A DNA stretch of 64,000 nucleotides, from positions 87,699 to 151,698 of the forward strand of contig JBBQDN010000003.1 in NCBI GenBank assembly GCA_038319685.1, given 5' to 3'. Position numbers and translations under genes: made by a program. Below are positions 23,524 to 33,569 of this stretch, in pieces (the first letter of the stretch is position 1; each line of letters begins with the position of its first letter). The notes under the pieces were generated by a model. That model saw nothing but the letters and a program-made list of their open reading frames with translations, had not been told where the DNA came from and made no database searches. Source of the stretch: UBA6022 sp038319685 (GTDB lineage Bacteria > Patescibacteriota > Saccharimonadia > Saccharimonadales > Saccharimonadaceae).

Positions 23524-23778
23524 ATGAAAACAGCAACAACAATCAACCGACCAGTAGACGTCACGGCACTCGGATTCGGACGCGATCTTCGCGTGTATCC
23601 ACGCCGCATGGAATACGGTGGCAAAAGCTATCGATTCCTGGACGCTGGCCTTCGCACTGTCATTCGTAGCGGCGAACACATCGCCCAGATATTGACGATG
23701 AGTGACGGCAGCTGTGATTTTCGACTCCGAAGCGATAATCACGGTGGTACCTGGACTTTACTGAGCATGACTCAGTAA
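23524..23778 (+). CDS. Small beta-rich hypothetical protein
   Basis: 84 residues, ATG 23524 with AAGGGAG 9 bases upstream. It contains short beta segments (DLRVYPRRMEYGGKSYRFLD, IAQILTMSDGSCDFRLRSD, GTWTLLSM) typical of a compact small barrel and carries one Cys. No export signal. The transcript has a leader of about 270 bases with an early terminator. It is followed by a good terminator. I do not recognise the family. Confidence 0.65.
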   Translation: MKTATTINRPVDVTALGFGRDLRVYPRRMEYGGKSYRFLDAGLRTVIRSGEHIAQILTMSDGSCDFRLRSDNHGGTWTLLSMTQ

Positions 23779-23800
23779 AAGGATATCGGTGAACGAAACA

Positions 23801-23822
23801 GAGGGCCTACGGGCCTTCTTTT
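23801..23822 (+). terminator. Rho-independent terminator with UACG loop
   Basis: GAGGGCC-TACG-GGGCCTTC forms a 7-bp stem (one G-U) with a stable UNCG-type tetraloop and is followed by four T. Confidence 0.8.
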
Positions 23823-23865
23823 CGTGCTAAAATAAAAGAAATTAGTATATGTAAAAAGGGTGGGC

Positions 23866-24309
23866 ATGAAAAAAGAATTTATTGTCGGTGCTGTCGCAGT
23901 GGTCGTATTGGCAGTTACGGGTATTTGGTTGGCGGTGAACGCGTCGACGACTGATCAGACGGTCATAAAAGAGGTTGTTACACATCCGGATAGCGATGAA
24001 CATCAAGAGACGTACGTCAAAGGTGATGCTAAAAACAGCAAAATAACTATCGTCTATACGAATAAAGGATTTGACCCCAGCAGTACCACTGTCAAATCAG
24101 GCGATACGATCACAATACGTAATACATCATCGGTTGATCTCGAACTCGCCACGGGGACTCACGAACACCACACGCACGATCCCGACCTGCGTATGTCTGC
24201 ATTTGGTCCAGGCAAAGACGTCGTTGTCGTTTTGTTACACACAGGTGTCAAGCAGATCCATAATCACGATCATGCCGAAGACACGATGACAATCAATGTA
24301 ACAGAGTAA
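23866..24309 (+). CDS. Membrane-anchored cupredoxin-like protein
   Basis: 147 residues. Residues 4-25 form one hydrophobic segment (signal anchor). Residues 60-147 have a cupredoxin fold pattern: ITIVYTNKGFDPSSTTVKSGD, TITIRNTSS, a His-rich loop (THEHHTHDPD) and a C-terminal VKQIHNHDHAEDTMTINV. The usual copper-ligand Cys and Met of blue copper proteins are absent; several His remain and could bind copper or zinc. The start ATG is preferred to a GTG two codons upstream. Probably extracellular. Confidence 0.75.
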   Translation: MKKEFIVGAVAVVVLAVTGIWLAVNASTTDQTVIKEVVTHPDSDEHQETYVKGDAKNSKITIVYTNKGFDPSSTTVKSGDTITIRNTSSVDLELATGTHEHHTHDPDLRMSAFGPGKDVVVVLLHTGVKQIHNHDHAEDTMTINVTE

Positions 24310-24420
24310 ATGATTTCTCCATCCTGTGTGAAGTGTTGTTTTGAGACAAGATATTTTGGTATTTATTTTTTAGTAGGTGTATAATGGAAGTACAAATAGT
24401 AAATCCAAAGGAGGTGCATA

Positions 24421-24693
24421 ATGGACGCAATGAACATTATCGGATGGATTATATTAGGAGGACTGGCAGGCTGGGTAGCCTCGATGATTATGGGGAGTAA
24501 CGCTCAGCAAGGCGTTATCGGTAATATCGTCGTTGGTATCATCGGTGCATTCGTAGGAGGATTCGTCATGAGTCTGTTCGGGGGATCAGGTGTGACAGGA
24601 TTTAACTTTACGAGCTTTTTGGTCGCCCTACTGGGTGCGGTCATCGCGCTGTGGGTGCTAAAGGTAGTATCAGGCAAAAAAACAATAGCGTAG
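24421..24693 (+). CDS. GlsB/YeaQ/YmgE family stress membrane protein
   Basis: 90 residues with three hydrophobic segments and conserved glycines (IIGWIILGGLAGWVASMIMG, NIVVGIIGAFVGGFVMSLFGG, FLVALLGAVIALWVLKVV). This is the transglycosylase-associated/GlsB family, small membrane proteins induced by stress. AAGGAGG lies 6 bases upstream and TATAAT about 35 bases upstream. The next gene downstream is the heat-shock gene clpC, which has its own promoter. Confidence 0.9.
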   Translation: MDAMNIIGWIILGGLAGWVASMIMGSNAQQGVIGNIVVGIIGAFVGGFVMSLFGGSGVTGFNFTSFLVALLGAVIALWVLKVVSGKKTIA

Positions 24694-24716
24694 TTTGCCT
24701 AATTTACAAAATAAAA

Positions 24717-24756
24717 CTAGCACTCGCTTGACCCGAGTGCTAGTTTTATTTATAAT
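24717..24756 (+). promoter_or_regulatory. CIRCE (HrcA operator) and clpC promoter
   Basis: CTAGCACTC, nine bases, GAGTGCTAG (24717-24743) match the CIRCE consensus TTAGCACTC-N9-GAGTGCTAA except for the outer base pair, which changes on both sides together. The -35 TTGACC (24728-24733) lies in the central spacer and extends into the right half; TATAAT (24751-24756) follows 17 bases later. Bound HrcA would cover the -35 box. The stem extends to AAAACTAG/CTAGTTTT. Confidence 0.85.
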
Positions 24757-24826
24757 AGAATACAGTAAGCAAGTAAATAATGATAAAACGCTTGCGCTAC
24801 ACTCACGGAGGACTGATAATAAAGTT

Positions 24827-27304
24827 ATGGCAGATGATTTCGCGGAATTCGTATCTCATTTAACGGACAATGCTCGCACAAGCTTGCAGCACGCTGATGC
24901 TATTGCGCGTGGCTATGGCAGCGCATATATCGGCACCGAACATCTATTACTTGGCGTTCTTGCGCAGGGATCGTCCGTCGGTGCCAAATTACTTGCCGAT
25001 GCTGGCGTGACGCTTGACCGAGCCGAAATGGCACTCAATCTTACTCCGCGGACATTGATCGTGAGTACGGGTGCCAAGGGACTTTCTGAAACTGCCAAAC
25101 TGACGCTCAAGATGAGCTGGGATATTGCCCAGGAATTCAGCCAGGATTATCTTGGGACTGAACATATTCTGTATAGTATTTTGAGTCAGAAAAACGCGCG
25201 CGCGACAGTATTACTACGCGATATGAACGTTAACCTCCTTGAACTCACCAGTGAACTCGAAGAGTTCTTTGATCGTGAACACAGTCACTATCAAGAAGCT
25301 GATGTTGACGGGGCGCAGAAAACCAAGAAAAAAGCCGGTCGTGGTGGTGCACTTGAGGTATTTGGAACCGACCTGACAGCACTCGCGCGTCGGGGTGGAC
25401 TTGATCCCGTTGTTGGGCGTGAAGCGCAAGTGGAACGTATGGTCACAATCATCAGTCGCCGTACTAAGAATAACCCAGTACTAATCGGTGAGCCTGGGGT
25501 TGGTAAAACAGCGATTGTCGAAGGTCTCGCACAACGTATCGTGAGCGAAGATGTACCCGATCATTTGCTTGATAAGCGATTAATTCAACTTGATCTTGCA
25601 GCGATGATTGCTGGAACAAAATATCGTGGTGAATTCGAAGAGCGACTCAAAAAAGTCATTACTGAGCTGAAAGAACAGAATAATATCATTATTTTTATCG
25701 ATGAACTACATCTGTTAGTGGGTGCTGGTGCTGCCGAAGGCGCACTCGATGCTGCCAATATGTTAAAACCGGCACTTGCGCGCGGCGATTTACATATGAT
25801 CGGTGCGACAACACTGGAAGAATACCGTAAACATATCGAAAAAGACAGTGCGCTCGAACGTCGTTTCCAGACGATCGTCGTCCCCGAACCAACAATGAAA
25901 GAAACGATTGCAATCCTGAAAGGCCTTCGTACCTATTACGAAAATCACCACGGAGTAACACTGACGGACGATGTCCTTGAAGATGCCGCGTATATGGCCG
26001 ATCGCTATGTCAGCGAACGGTTTATGCCCGACAAGGCGATCGATGTGATTGATGAAGCGGCAGCGTTAATCCGCGTTAAATCTGGTCGTCAACCAAGTAA
26101 ATTACGTGATCTCACTCGTCAACTTAATAATTTGAATGAAAAAATGGAAGACGCAGTCACGTCCGAAGATTACGAGCGAGCGGCGCTCTACAAAACACGC
26201 ATTAGTCAGATCAATGACAAGATCAATGATATTGCGCAGCGTGCCGAAGAAAAAGAACCGGTGACAGTCACAACAGATGACGTTGCGCAGGCGGTAGCGA
26301 CAATGACGGGTATTCCTGTAAAGCGTATTCAAAAGTCTGAAGCAAAACTGCTTCGTAATCTTGAAAAACACCTCGGTAAATACATTATTGGTCAAAAAGA
26401 AGCCGTTGAAAAAGTTGCACGAGCTATTCGTCGCAGTCGAAGCGGTGTTACCAGTCAAAAACGACCGATCGGATCATTCGTATTTATGGGTCCAACTGGG
26501 GTTGGGAAAACAGAACTCGCCAGAGTACTGGCGCGCGAAGTGTTTGGAAGCGACGATGCGTTGATAAAAATCGATATGAGCGAGTTTGGCGAGAAACATA
26601 ACACCAGTCGTTTGCTCGGTGCACCAGCCGGATACGTTGGTTACGAAGACGGTGGTCAATTGACCGACAAGATCCGTCGTCAGCCCTATAGCGTCGTGTT
26701 GTTTGACGAAATAGAAAAAGCTCACCCGGATGTATTCCAACTTCTGCTGCAATTACTCGAAGATGGCAAAATGACCGACGCCAAAGGCCGACACGTTAAC
26801 TTTAGCAATACGATTGTTATTTTGACGAGTAACCTTGGTGCGGAACGCATGATGAAGGAATCAAGCCTTGGGTTCCATGCGGTGACGAAAAAAGACGAAA
26901 AGAAACTTGATCTTGCCCACGCAGATAACGAGGAAGCAGCGAATAAAGCACTGAGCGGCATGATGCGTCCAGAACTGATTAACCGTTTCGATGCCGTTCT
27001 GACATTCCGCGCATTGACTCGTCCAGAAGTAGGTCGTATTTTTGATAACCTTATCGACGAGCTGCAGACACGATTGGTCCGCAAAGGAATGCACCTGGTT
27101 ATTAAATCATCTGCGAAAAAACTCCTCATCGATAAAGGCTACGACGAAAAATTTGGTGCCAGGCCACTCCGTCGAGCCATCCAGGATGAACTAGAGCACC
27201 GACTGGCGGATGGCATATTGTCCGGTGAGTATGAAAAAGGTAGTGTCCTAACGATTGGGGCGAAAAAAGGCGAAATTACGGTAGATGTCACCCACGAAGT
27301 CTAG
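24827..27304 (+). CDS. clpC: ATP-dependent Clp protease ATPase subunit ClpC
   Basis: 825 residues from ATG 24827 (MADDFAEFVSHLTDNARTSL); codons upstream run through the CIRCE operator and are not protein. The N-terminal double Clp repeat (1-150) is followed by AAA+ module 1 with GEPGVGKT and the pore loop around GTKYRGEFEERL, a UVR/M domain (KMEDAVTSEDYERAALYKTR), and AAA+ module 2 with GPTGVGKTE. This is the ClpC rather than the ClpB layout because the middle domain is short. It unfolds proteins for ClpP, which is encoded at 55107 under the same type of operator. GGAGG lies about 14 bases upstream, rather far. Confidence 0.94.
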   Translation: MADDFAEFVSHLTDNARTSLQHADAIARGYGSAYIGTEHLLLGVLAQGSSVGAKLLADAGVTLDRAEMALNLTPRTLIVSTGAKGLSETAKLTLKMSWDIAQEFSQDYLGTEHILYSILSQKNARATVLLRDMNVNLLELTSELEEFFDREHSHYQEADVDGAQKTKKKAGRGGALEVFGTDLTALARRGGLDPVVGREAQVERMVTIISRRTKNNPVLIGEPGVGKTAIVEGLAQRIVSEDVPDHLLDKRLIQLDLAAMIAGTKYRGEFEERLKKVITELKEQNNIIIFIDELHLLVGAGAAEGALDAANMLKPALARGDLHMIGATTLEEYRKHIEKDSALERRFQTIVVPEPTMKETIAILKGLRTYYENHHGVTLTDDVLEDAAYMADRYVSERFMPDKAIDVIDEAAALIRVKSGRQPSKLRDLTRQLNNLNEKMEDAVTSEDYERAALYKTRISQINDKINDIAQRAEEKEPVTVTTDDVAQAVATMTGIPVKRIQKSEAKLLRNLEKHLGKYIIGQKEAVEKVARAIRRSRSGVTSQKRPIGSFVFMGPTGVGKTELARVLAREVFGSDDALIKIDMSEFGEKHNTSRLLGAPAGYVGYEDGGQLTDKIRRQPYSVVLFDEIEKAHPDVFQLLLQLLEDGKMTDAKGRHVNFSNTIVILTSNLGAERMMKESSLGFHAVTKKDEKKLDLAHADNEEAANKALSGMMRPELINRFDAVLTFRALTRPEVGRIFDNLIDELQTRLVRKGMHLVIKSSAKKLLIDKGYDEKFGARPLRRAIQDELEHRLADGILSGEYEKGSVLTIGAKKGEITVDVTHEV

Positions 27305-28271
27305 TATTGTTTCTCTGATTATCCTTGCGATATTTGCAGCTGCTGCCGGCACGTTGTTTTTAAATCGCCAGTGGGTGATTGACCAGATTAGCGTCTGGCA
27401 GTTTAAACCCAGCACTGAAGTGAGGAGCCTTGCAAGCGGCGTGTCACTGAGCAGTAATGGTACGTTTATTTATTATGCCAGCCAGCCGAGTATCGAAAGT
27501 ACACAGCGATTTAATGACCTATGTGGACGTACTGAACAGTCAACCGCGATTTTAGGCTGTTACAACGGGGATCGTATTTACGTCTATGACGTCACCAACC
27601 CTAGATTAAGTGGCATCAAAGAAGTAACAGCAGCGCATGAAATGCTTCATGCCGCATACAAACGGCTGAGTGACAGTGATAAAAAGCGAGTAAACGAACT
27701 TCTTGATACTGAATATAATAAGCTAAAAGATGATCAAAAATTTGCTGATCGAATTGCGTTTTACGCACGAACCGAACCAGGGGAGCGCGAAAACGAACTC
27801 CATTCAATCATTGGAACAGAGGTCGATATCGTTAGTCCAGAACTTGAAACGTACTACCAGCGTTATTTTACCGATCGTCACAAGGTATTCGCTCGGTACG
27901 CCGCATACTCGGCTGTGTTTAAAGAGATAGAAACGAAAACGAACATGTTATCCGCTAGTCTAAAGCTCTTGGCTATCAAGATAGAAACCGAGACTGCTCA
28001 ATATAATGCCAATGTTAAAGTTCTTAACCAAGACATCGTTACCTTTAATGCTCGGGCAAAAAATGGTGGGTTTTCGTCACAGTCGGAGTTTGCTGCTGAA
28101 CGATCGGTGCTTTCGGATAGGGCATTAACGCTCGATGCGACCCGTCGTAGTATTTCAAGCGATCTGGCAAGCTATGAATCGCAGCGTAAAGAGCTTGAGT
28201 CAATTTCGACTGAGGCTGCCGCATTAAATCGGAGTATTGATAGCACACTTGCGCCAGCGCCAAGTCTGTAA
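27285..28271 (+). CDS. Membrane-anchored HEXXH metalloprotease-like protein with coiled coil
   Basis: 328 residues overlapping the end of clpC by 20 bases, so probably translationally coupled. Residues 7-26 form a membrane segment. The zinc motif HEMLH (AAHEMLHAAYKRL) is near residue 113, followed by a downstream Glu-rich stretch (ARTEPGERENELHSIIGTE) that could supply the third ligand. Residues 200-310 form an extended coiled coil. Four Cys lie near 85-105. The active site is probably outside the membrane. Its coupling to clpC suggests envelope protein quality control (inference). Confidence 0.75.
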   Translation: MSPTKSSIVSLIILAIFAAAAGTLFLNRQWVIDQISVWQFKPSTEVRSLASGVSLSSNGTFIYYASQPSIESTQRFNDLCGRTEQSTAILGCYNGDRIYVYDVTNPRLSGIKEVTAAHEMLHAAYKRLSDSDKKRVNELLDTEYNKLKDDQKFADRIAFYARTEPGERENELHSIIGTEVDIVSPELETYYQRYFTDRHKVFARYAAYSAVFKEIETKTNMLSASLKLLAIKIETETAQYNANVKVLNQDIVTFNARAKNGGFSSQSEFAAERSVLSDRALTLDATRRSISSDLASYESQRKELESISTEAAALNRSIDSTLAPAPSL

Positions 28272-28290
28272 TTCAGGTATACTACCTATA

Positions 28291-29640
28291 ATGGTAAAAT
28301 CAAAATCTCTGTTTATCTGTCAGAATTGTGGCGCTAACTATCCTAAATGGACAGGCAAGTGTGATAATTGTGGCGAATGGAATTCCCTCGTCGAACAAGC
28401 CGTTTCTAGCGGTAAGTCGGTTGTCGCCCGCGGTGCAAGCAGCGGTAAAATTCTGAATCCACAGACAATGCAGTCGATATCACTGGAAGATTCGGTTGCA
28501 CGACTGGGAACAGGCTTTATTGACCTCGATGATGTGCTGGGAGGCGGTATTTTGCCCGGGGGAGTTATTTTGATGGCAGGACAGCCAGGTATCGGTAAAA
28601 GCACGTTGCTACTACAGATGAGTGCTCATATCGCGGCATCGACACCTGTTCTGTATGCCAGTGGCGAAGAGTCGGCGTCGCAGGTGAAGCTGCGGGCCGA
28701 GCGATTAGGCGCGAATAAAAGCGAAGCACTTAGTTTTGTCGCCAGTACAAGTGCAGATGATATCGCGGCAACGATTCGGTCAGGTGTATACCGGCTGGTC
28801 ATTATTGATTCGATTCAAACACTTAGTCTGGACGAGATTACATCAGCACCGGGTACGGTGAGTCAAATTACAAACAGTAGCAATGTGATTATTCGCGCCG
28901 CCAAAGAATCCGGTGCGGCCGTGGTACTTGTCGGTCATGTCACCAAAGAAGGTAGTATTGCTGGTCCAAAAGTACTCGAACATCTGGTTGACGTTGTGTT
29001 GCAATTTGAAGGCGATCGGTACGGTGGATTTAAGGTCGTTCGTGCAATTAAAAACCGATTTGGATCAACCGCCGAAGCAGCGATTTTTGAAATGGACGAA
29101 TCTGGTTTGAAACTCGTCACTAATCCGTCGGCAGCATTACTTGCGGAACGTCAAAATTCAGACGGATCTGTCGTACTTGCGACACTGGAAGGAACACGTC
29201 CGCTACTGGTCGAAATACAGGCACTTGTCAATCCGACCAATTTCGGGTATCCTAAACGTACTGCCAGTGGATTTGATTTAAATCGTCTCAATCTGTTGAT
29301 CGCTGTTCTCGAGCGACGAACAAAACTGAATTTATCGGACAAAGACATCTATATTAATGTCGTTGGTGGTTTAAAGCTCAGTGATCCTGCTGCAGATTTA
29401 GCGATTTGTATGGCAATCGCCAGTGCGGCAGCCGGACGGCGACTCGGTGACGAGATCGTGGTTTTTGGTGAAGTCGGCCTAGGCGGCGAAATTCGCAGCG
29501 TTGCCAGTAGTGAGCGACGCATTGCAGAAGCAAAAAAACTGGGATTTAAAGAGGCGATTGCGCCCAAATCTATCAAAAAAAATTCATTTATCAAAGGAGT
29601 CGGCGATCTTCGTCAAGCACTCATCGACTATCTCCAATAG
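28291..29640 (+). CDS. radA: DNA repair protein RadA
   Basis: 449 residues from ATG 28291, 7 bases after a TATACT box (leaderless); an upstream frame extension overlaps the previous gene. The zinc finger CQNCG..CDNCGEW is at 10-28, Walker A GQPGIGKST at about 97-105, the RadA-specific KNRFGST at about 255-261, and a C-terminal Lon-like domain (GDEIVVFGEVGLGGEIRSVA). RadA is a RecA-like helicase that extends branches in recombination and in natural transformation. It starts 19 bases after the metalloprotease gene and precedes the PIN-TRAM gene, a common gene order. Confidence 0.96.
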   Translation: MVKSKSLFICQNCGANYPKWTGKCDNCGEWNSLVEQAVSSGKSVVARGASSGKILNPQTMQSISLEDSVARLGTGFIDLDDVLGGGILPGGVILMAGQPGIGKSTLLLQMSAHIAASTPVLYASGEESASQVKLRAERLGANKSEALSFVASTSADDIAATIRSGVYRLVIIDSIQTLSLDEITSAPGTVSQITNSSNVIIRAAKESGAAVVLVGHVTKEGSIAGPKVLEHLVDVVLQFEGDRYGGFKVVRAIKNRFGSTAEAAIFEMDESGLKLVTNPSAALLAERQNSDGSVVLATLEGTRPLLVEIQALVNPTNFGYPKRTASGFDLNRLNLLIAVLERRTKLNLSDKDIYINVVGGLKLSDPAADLAICMAIASAAAGRRLGDEIVVFGEVGLGGEIRSVASSERRIAEAKKLGFKEAIAPKSIKKNSFIKGVGDLRQALIDYLQ

Positions 29641-29655
29641 TCAGAAGGAACACTT

Positions 29656-30687
29656 ATGGAAACACTGAACATTACATTATTTTTAGCAATTACTTTACTT
29701 GCAATTTTAGTCGAAGTCACCTATTTGGTCGTTAAACTACCTCGCCAGAATATCAACCGTAAACAATCACGACCAATTCTCGTCGATACGTCTGTTCTGA
29801 TCGATGCTCGTATTATTGCCGTTGCCCAGTCGGGTTTTATTGGCGATACGCTCGTTATTCCTCGCAGTGTCATCGGCGAACTGCAATTTCTGGCTGATAA
29901 CGCTGATCATGAAAAACGCACCAGAGCGCGTCACGGGTTGGACGTTGTCAAAGAGCTACAATCAATGCCAGAAGTCAGCGTAGAGATCCTCCAGGACGGC
30001 AGCAAGGCTGAAGAAGGGGTTGATGAGCGTCTACTGACACTCGCCAAAAAACACAATGCCGGTATTTGTACGATCGACTATAACTTGAACAAAGTTGCAA
30101 TGGTCGAAGGGATTGCCGTATTAAACGTTAACGAACTTGCCAAAAGCCTCCGCATGGCTTATCTACCCGGTGAACGTATGTTACTCGAATTGACGCAAAA
30201 AGGCCAAGACAAACATCAAGCAGTTGGTCACTTGACTGATGGAACGATGGTTGTGGTTGAACATGCTATTAAACAACTCGGTCGTACTGTTGAAATTGAA
30301 TTTATCCGAAGTTTACAAACTGCAGCAGGCAAGATGATGTTTGCTCGTCTGGGCGAACCTGATAAAGCCGACACAAAACAGCAAACACCTGCTAAGATTG
30401 TGCAAGCGAAAGCCGACCAGTCACCAAAGCAAAAATCTGCACGTGACGATCATCAGGCCAAGAAGTATGAGCCTAAAGCGTCTCAACAACCCCAGTTAGT
30501 GCAGCCACCAGTTGTTTTCCATAGCGATGAACGCGACCAAAAGCGAACGGCAACACCGACGCGTCAAGCTCGACCAGCACGTTCCGATAAGCGCGATCAG
30601 AATCAGAACTCTCGTCCATCTCGCAAACCCAAAACATCAGCTCAGCGTGAAGCAACATTGATTAATCTTGTTGATAGCCAAGAATAG
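29656..30687 (+). CDS. Membrane PIN-TRAM domain protein (YacL-like)
   Basis: 343 residues: one membrane helix (4-26), a PIN nuclease domain (ILVDTSVLIDARI, cut by length, with Asp residues at about 44 and 50, ELQFLAD, EEGVDERLL and ICTIDYNLNKVA), then a TRAM RNA-binding domain (GERMLLELTQKG..GHLTDGTMVVVE). The last 120 residues are a low-complexity Gln/Lys/Pro-rich basic tail not found in typical YacL. YacL-type proteins follow radA in many bacteria. Role: RNA cleavage at the membrane (family-based inference). AAGGA precedes the ATG; it sits 15 bases after radA and is probably in one operon with it. Confidence 0.88.
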   Translation: METLNITLFLAITLLAILVEVTYLVVKLPRQNINRKQSRPILVDTSVLIDARIIAVAQSGFIGDTLVIPRSVIGELQFLADNADHEKRTRARHGLDVVKELQSMPEVSVEILQDGSKAEEGVDERLLTLAKKHNAGICTIDYNLNKVAMVEGIAVLNVNELAKSLRMAYLPGERMLLELTQKGQDKHQAVGHLTDGTMVVVEHAIKQLGRTVEIEFIRSLQTAAGKMMFARLGEPDKADTKQQTPAKIVQAKADQSPKQKSARDDHQAKKYEPKASQQPQLVQPPVVFHSDERDQKRTATPTRQARPARSDKRDQNQNSRPSRKPKTSAQREATLINLVDSQE

Positions 30688-30810
30688 AATACCTCAGTCT
30701 CAAAACCCTCATCGCGGGTGACATTCGGTGGGGCAACCCCAAAATTATTTTATTATCATCAAAGATGTCGTTGACGGTAGTTAGCGTTTTCGGCCATGGC
30801 CGTCACCGCT

Positions 30811-33462
30811 TCACGTTGCCGGGAAACTAGTTGACGAACTACCGGTATAGTAGGCAGTGTCGGTGACAGTTACCGATACAGGGACGACTCCGGTCGCTGT
30901 TGCCGTGTAACTTGTCACATAGGTCGCGCCTGCTGGCAGGGACGCAATGACCGACCCACCAGCACTAACATCAACTTGTTGGAGAGGATTTGTGCCCTGT
31001 GCCACAGTGACCGTTATTTTGTATGAGTTTGCACCACCTGTGCCCGAACCTTTGCTGCCAACGCTAATGTTCGTGACAGTTGGTTTAATATCCGTACATT
31101 GGTGCACGTCATCGTCAGCGTTCGCGTCATAGCCATCAGGTGTCGTAATGACTTCTTTGTTGGTGATCGGATCAATAATTTTGTTGATGTCGATTTCAAC
31201 CTTTGCGCTGTCAGGTGTACAGGCGACCGCTTTCTTTTTCGAGACCCTATCGAAGGTCATTTTCGCATTTGTTTGAGATTGGGCTTTGCTGTACCATGCA
31301 GGGTATAACTCGCCGTTGATTGTCTGGATACCAGTTGGTGCTGAGAACCAGTCACCTGTTTTCCATTTTCCTTCGGCGGCATAGATGTCTTTGTGTGCGT
31401 ATTCCATGACTTTACCGATAATAATCGCAGGCAGTGATGAGTTACCGTTTTTTAGGATCTGAGTGTCAGGGTTACCAAGCCACACCCCCATAGTTATTGC
31501 TGGACTATAACTCATATTCCAGATGTCTTTGGCTTGTCCACCCTTGTCTGACGTGCCTGTCTTTGTTGCGGTTTTGACGCCTGGAACAACAATTCCGTAG
31601 AAGTTGCGTCCATAGAGGCCCGCACGGGCATTATCGTCAGTTAGGATATCGCTAACAATGTAGGCAGCTTGAGGATCAACAACTTGTTTACTTTCGTCTT
31701 TCCATTTTTTAATGACCTCACCGCCACTATTTTTGACTTCCAAAATAGTAGCAGTTGGTTTATAGACACCACCACGAGCCAGTGATGCAAACGCGTTCAC
31801 GTGGTCGATTTGACGGGTTCCACACCCACCAATGGCGGATGACAGACCTGCCTGTGCGTCCGCGCCTTGCGTACAGTAGTTAGTGTCGCCCATGTCACGA
31901 ATAGTTTTCATCGTGGCATCTTGGCCAGATACATACATTGCTTTGATGGCTGGAACGTTACGAGACAAAGCTAAGCTTTTACGAACACTGATGTTTCCTA
32001 AGAATTTACCATCGGCGTTTCGCAGCGGTGCTCCATATTGTTTCGAAAAGTCATTCGCATCGGCCAAAATACTGCCGCTGCCGTAGTTTTGTTTGCCGGT
32101 GGGTTGCTGTGAGAATAATTGAGCGTATACTAATGGTTTTATTGTCGAACCAGGTTGAATATAAGCAGTTGCGGCGTTGTTTTGGCCAAACCCTGGATAT
32201 TTGTAGTCACGACTACCGACTAAAGCAATTATCTGCCCGGTTTGGCTGTCTTCGACGGTCGCCGCACCGTTGGTGAACCCAGCATTTACGGGCGTATTCG
32301 ATGCGAACATGGCGGTCATCGCTTCTTCGGCTTTGTTTTGGATACGGATATCTAGCGTAGTTTTGACCGTGAGCCCACCACGACCGACGGTTGCGATACC
32401 AAGTTCTTTTTCAAGCTGAGACTTCACCATTAATACGAAGTGAGGTGCTTTGATACCATCGAATTGTTCACTTGCAGGTCTAATACTGTCTATGATTGGA
32501 TATTTTTTTGCATCGTCACCTTCTTTTTGGGTGACATATCCTTGAGTCACCATATTGTCGATGACTTTATGCTGTCGCTCGACAAGTGCTACGTGGCTGT
32601 CCGGATTTTCACTATAAGGATCATATAAGCCCGGTTGGTTTGGAATTGCAGCCAGCATCGCAGCTTCGGCAAGGTTTAAATCTTTTGATGATTTACCAAA
32701 GTATGCCTGTGCGCCTGACTCAACACCATTACGACGGCCGCCGTAAGGCGATTCGTTAAGGTATAAATCAAGGATTTGATCTTTGTCGTACATACGTTCA
32801 ACTTCGATAGCCAAAATGATTTCTTTGATTTTACGCGGAATTCCACTCAGGCCGCGTTCGGATGATTGGTCAGCAAAAAACACTTGTTTGACAAGTTGCT
32901 GAGTAAGCGTCGAACCGCCCTGAATGCTGCCACCGTTAGCGTTATTCAGCAGTGAACGAAGGATGCCCGTCGGGCTGATACCACCGTGTTTATAGAAATC
33001 TTGGTCTTCGATAGCGACCGTTGCTTCTTTCATAAGTTTGCTGATATTGTTACCGTCGACAACCAATTTGTAATCACCATCGCCCTTGTCTTCCCAGAGT
33101 AACTGGTCATTGCGGTCATAATATTTCGTGACGGTGGTTTGGACTCGTTTTGCAAGTTCACCTGGACGAATAGCGTCGAGGTCTTTGCGGTAGTAGGCAA
33201 ATAACGCACCGACAGCCAGTACGATAAACAGAACACCGACACCGACAATTTTCAGTGCCATAAACGCACCCTTTTTACTAAACCAATAGTGAAACACGCG
33301 CTTTGGATGCAGCCGATAGAGAATTCGTTTGACAGGATGTTTCGGTAGGGTCGCCAAATATTCGGCACGTTTACGCGCCGCACTGTCTTTTTTCGTCTTG
33401 CGTTTATGAGTTAAATTTGAGTACACGCTCATGTTGCGTGATTTAGTGGATTTTTTGGTCAC
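30811..33462 (-). CDS. Class A penicillin-binding protein (PBP1a type)
   Basis: 883 residues from a GTG start. A basic cytoplasmic tail (1-65) is followed by a membrane helix (about 68-90). The glycosyltransferase GT51 domain has VAIEDQDFYKHGG, GSTLTQQLVKQ and LAEAAMLAAIPNQP. The transpeptidase domain has the active-site SxxK in QPGSTIKP, SRN and KTGTS. A C-terminal fibronectin-like stretch ends the protein after a linker with two Cys. It polymerises and crosslinks peptidoglycan at the outer face of the membrane. It converges on the PIN-TRAM gene with a weak GGGG/CCCC hairpin at 30730-30740 between them. Confidence 0.95.
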   Translation of the reverse strand: MTKKSTKSRNMSVYSNLTHKRKTKKDSAARKRAEYLATLPKHPVKRILYRLHPKRVFHYWFSKKGAFMALKIVGVGVLFIVLAVGALFAYYRKDLDAIRPGELAKRVQTTVTKYYDRNDQLLWEDKGDGDYKLVVDGNNISKLMKEATVAIEDQDFYKHGGISPTGILRSLLNNANGGSIQGGSTLTQQLVKQVFFADQSSERGLSGIPRKIKEIILAIEVERMYDKDQILDLYLNESPYGGRRNGVESGAQAYFGKSSKDLNLAEAAMLAAIPNQPGLYDPYSENPDSHVALVERQHKVIDNMVTQGYVTQKEGDDAKKYPIIDSIRPASEQFDGIKAPHFVLMVKSQLEKELGIATVGRGGLTVKTTLDIRIQNKAEEAMTAMFASNTPVNAGFTNGAATVEDSQTGQIIALVGSRDYKYPGFGQNNAATAYIQPGSTIKPLVYAQLFSQQPTGKQNYGSGSILADANDFSKQYGAPLRNADGKFLGNISVRKSLALSRNVPAIKAMYVSGQDATMKTIRDMGDTNYCTQGADAQAGLSSAIGGCGTRQIDHVNAFASLARGGVYKPTATILEVKNSGGEVIKKWKDESKQVVDPQAAYIVSDILTDDNARAGLYGRNFYGIVVPGVKTATKTGTSDKGGQAKDIWNMSYSPAITMGVWLGNPDTQILKNGNSSLPAIIIGKVMEYAHKDIYAAEGKWKTGDWFSAPTGIQTINGELYPAWYSKAQSQTNAKMTFDRVSKKKAVACTPDSAKVEIDINKIIDPITNKEVITTPDGYDANADDDVHQCTDIKPTVTNISVGSKGSGTGGANSYKITVTVAQGTNPLQQVDVSAGGSVIASLPAGATYVTSYTATATGVVPVSVTVTDTAYYTGSSSTSFPAT

Positions 33463-33569
33463 GTATATTTACTTCCCATAAGCAGTATTACTGTCCATTA
33501 TAGCACTTTTATTCGCGTGATGAGTGCATTTTTTGATATACTAACAGGTGATAACAGATAGGAGTTAGA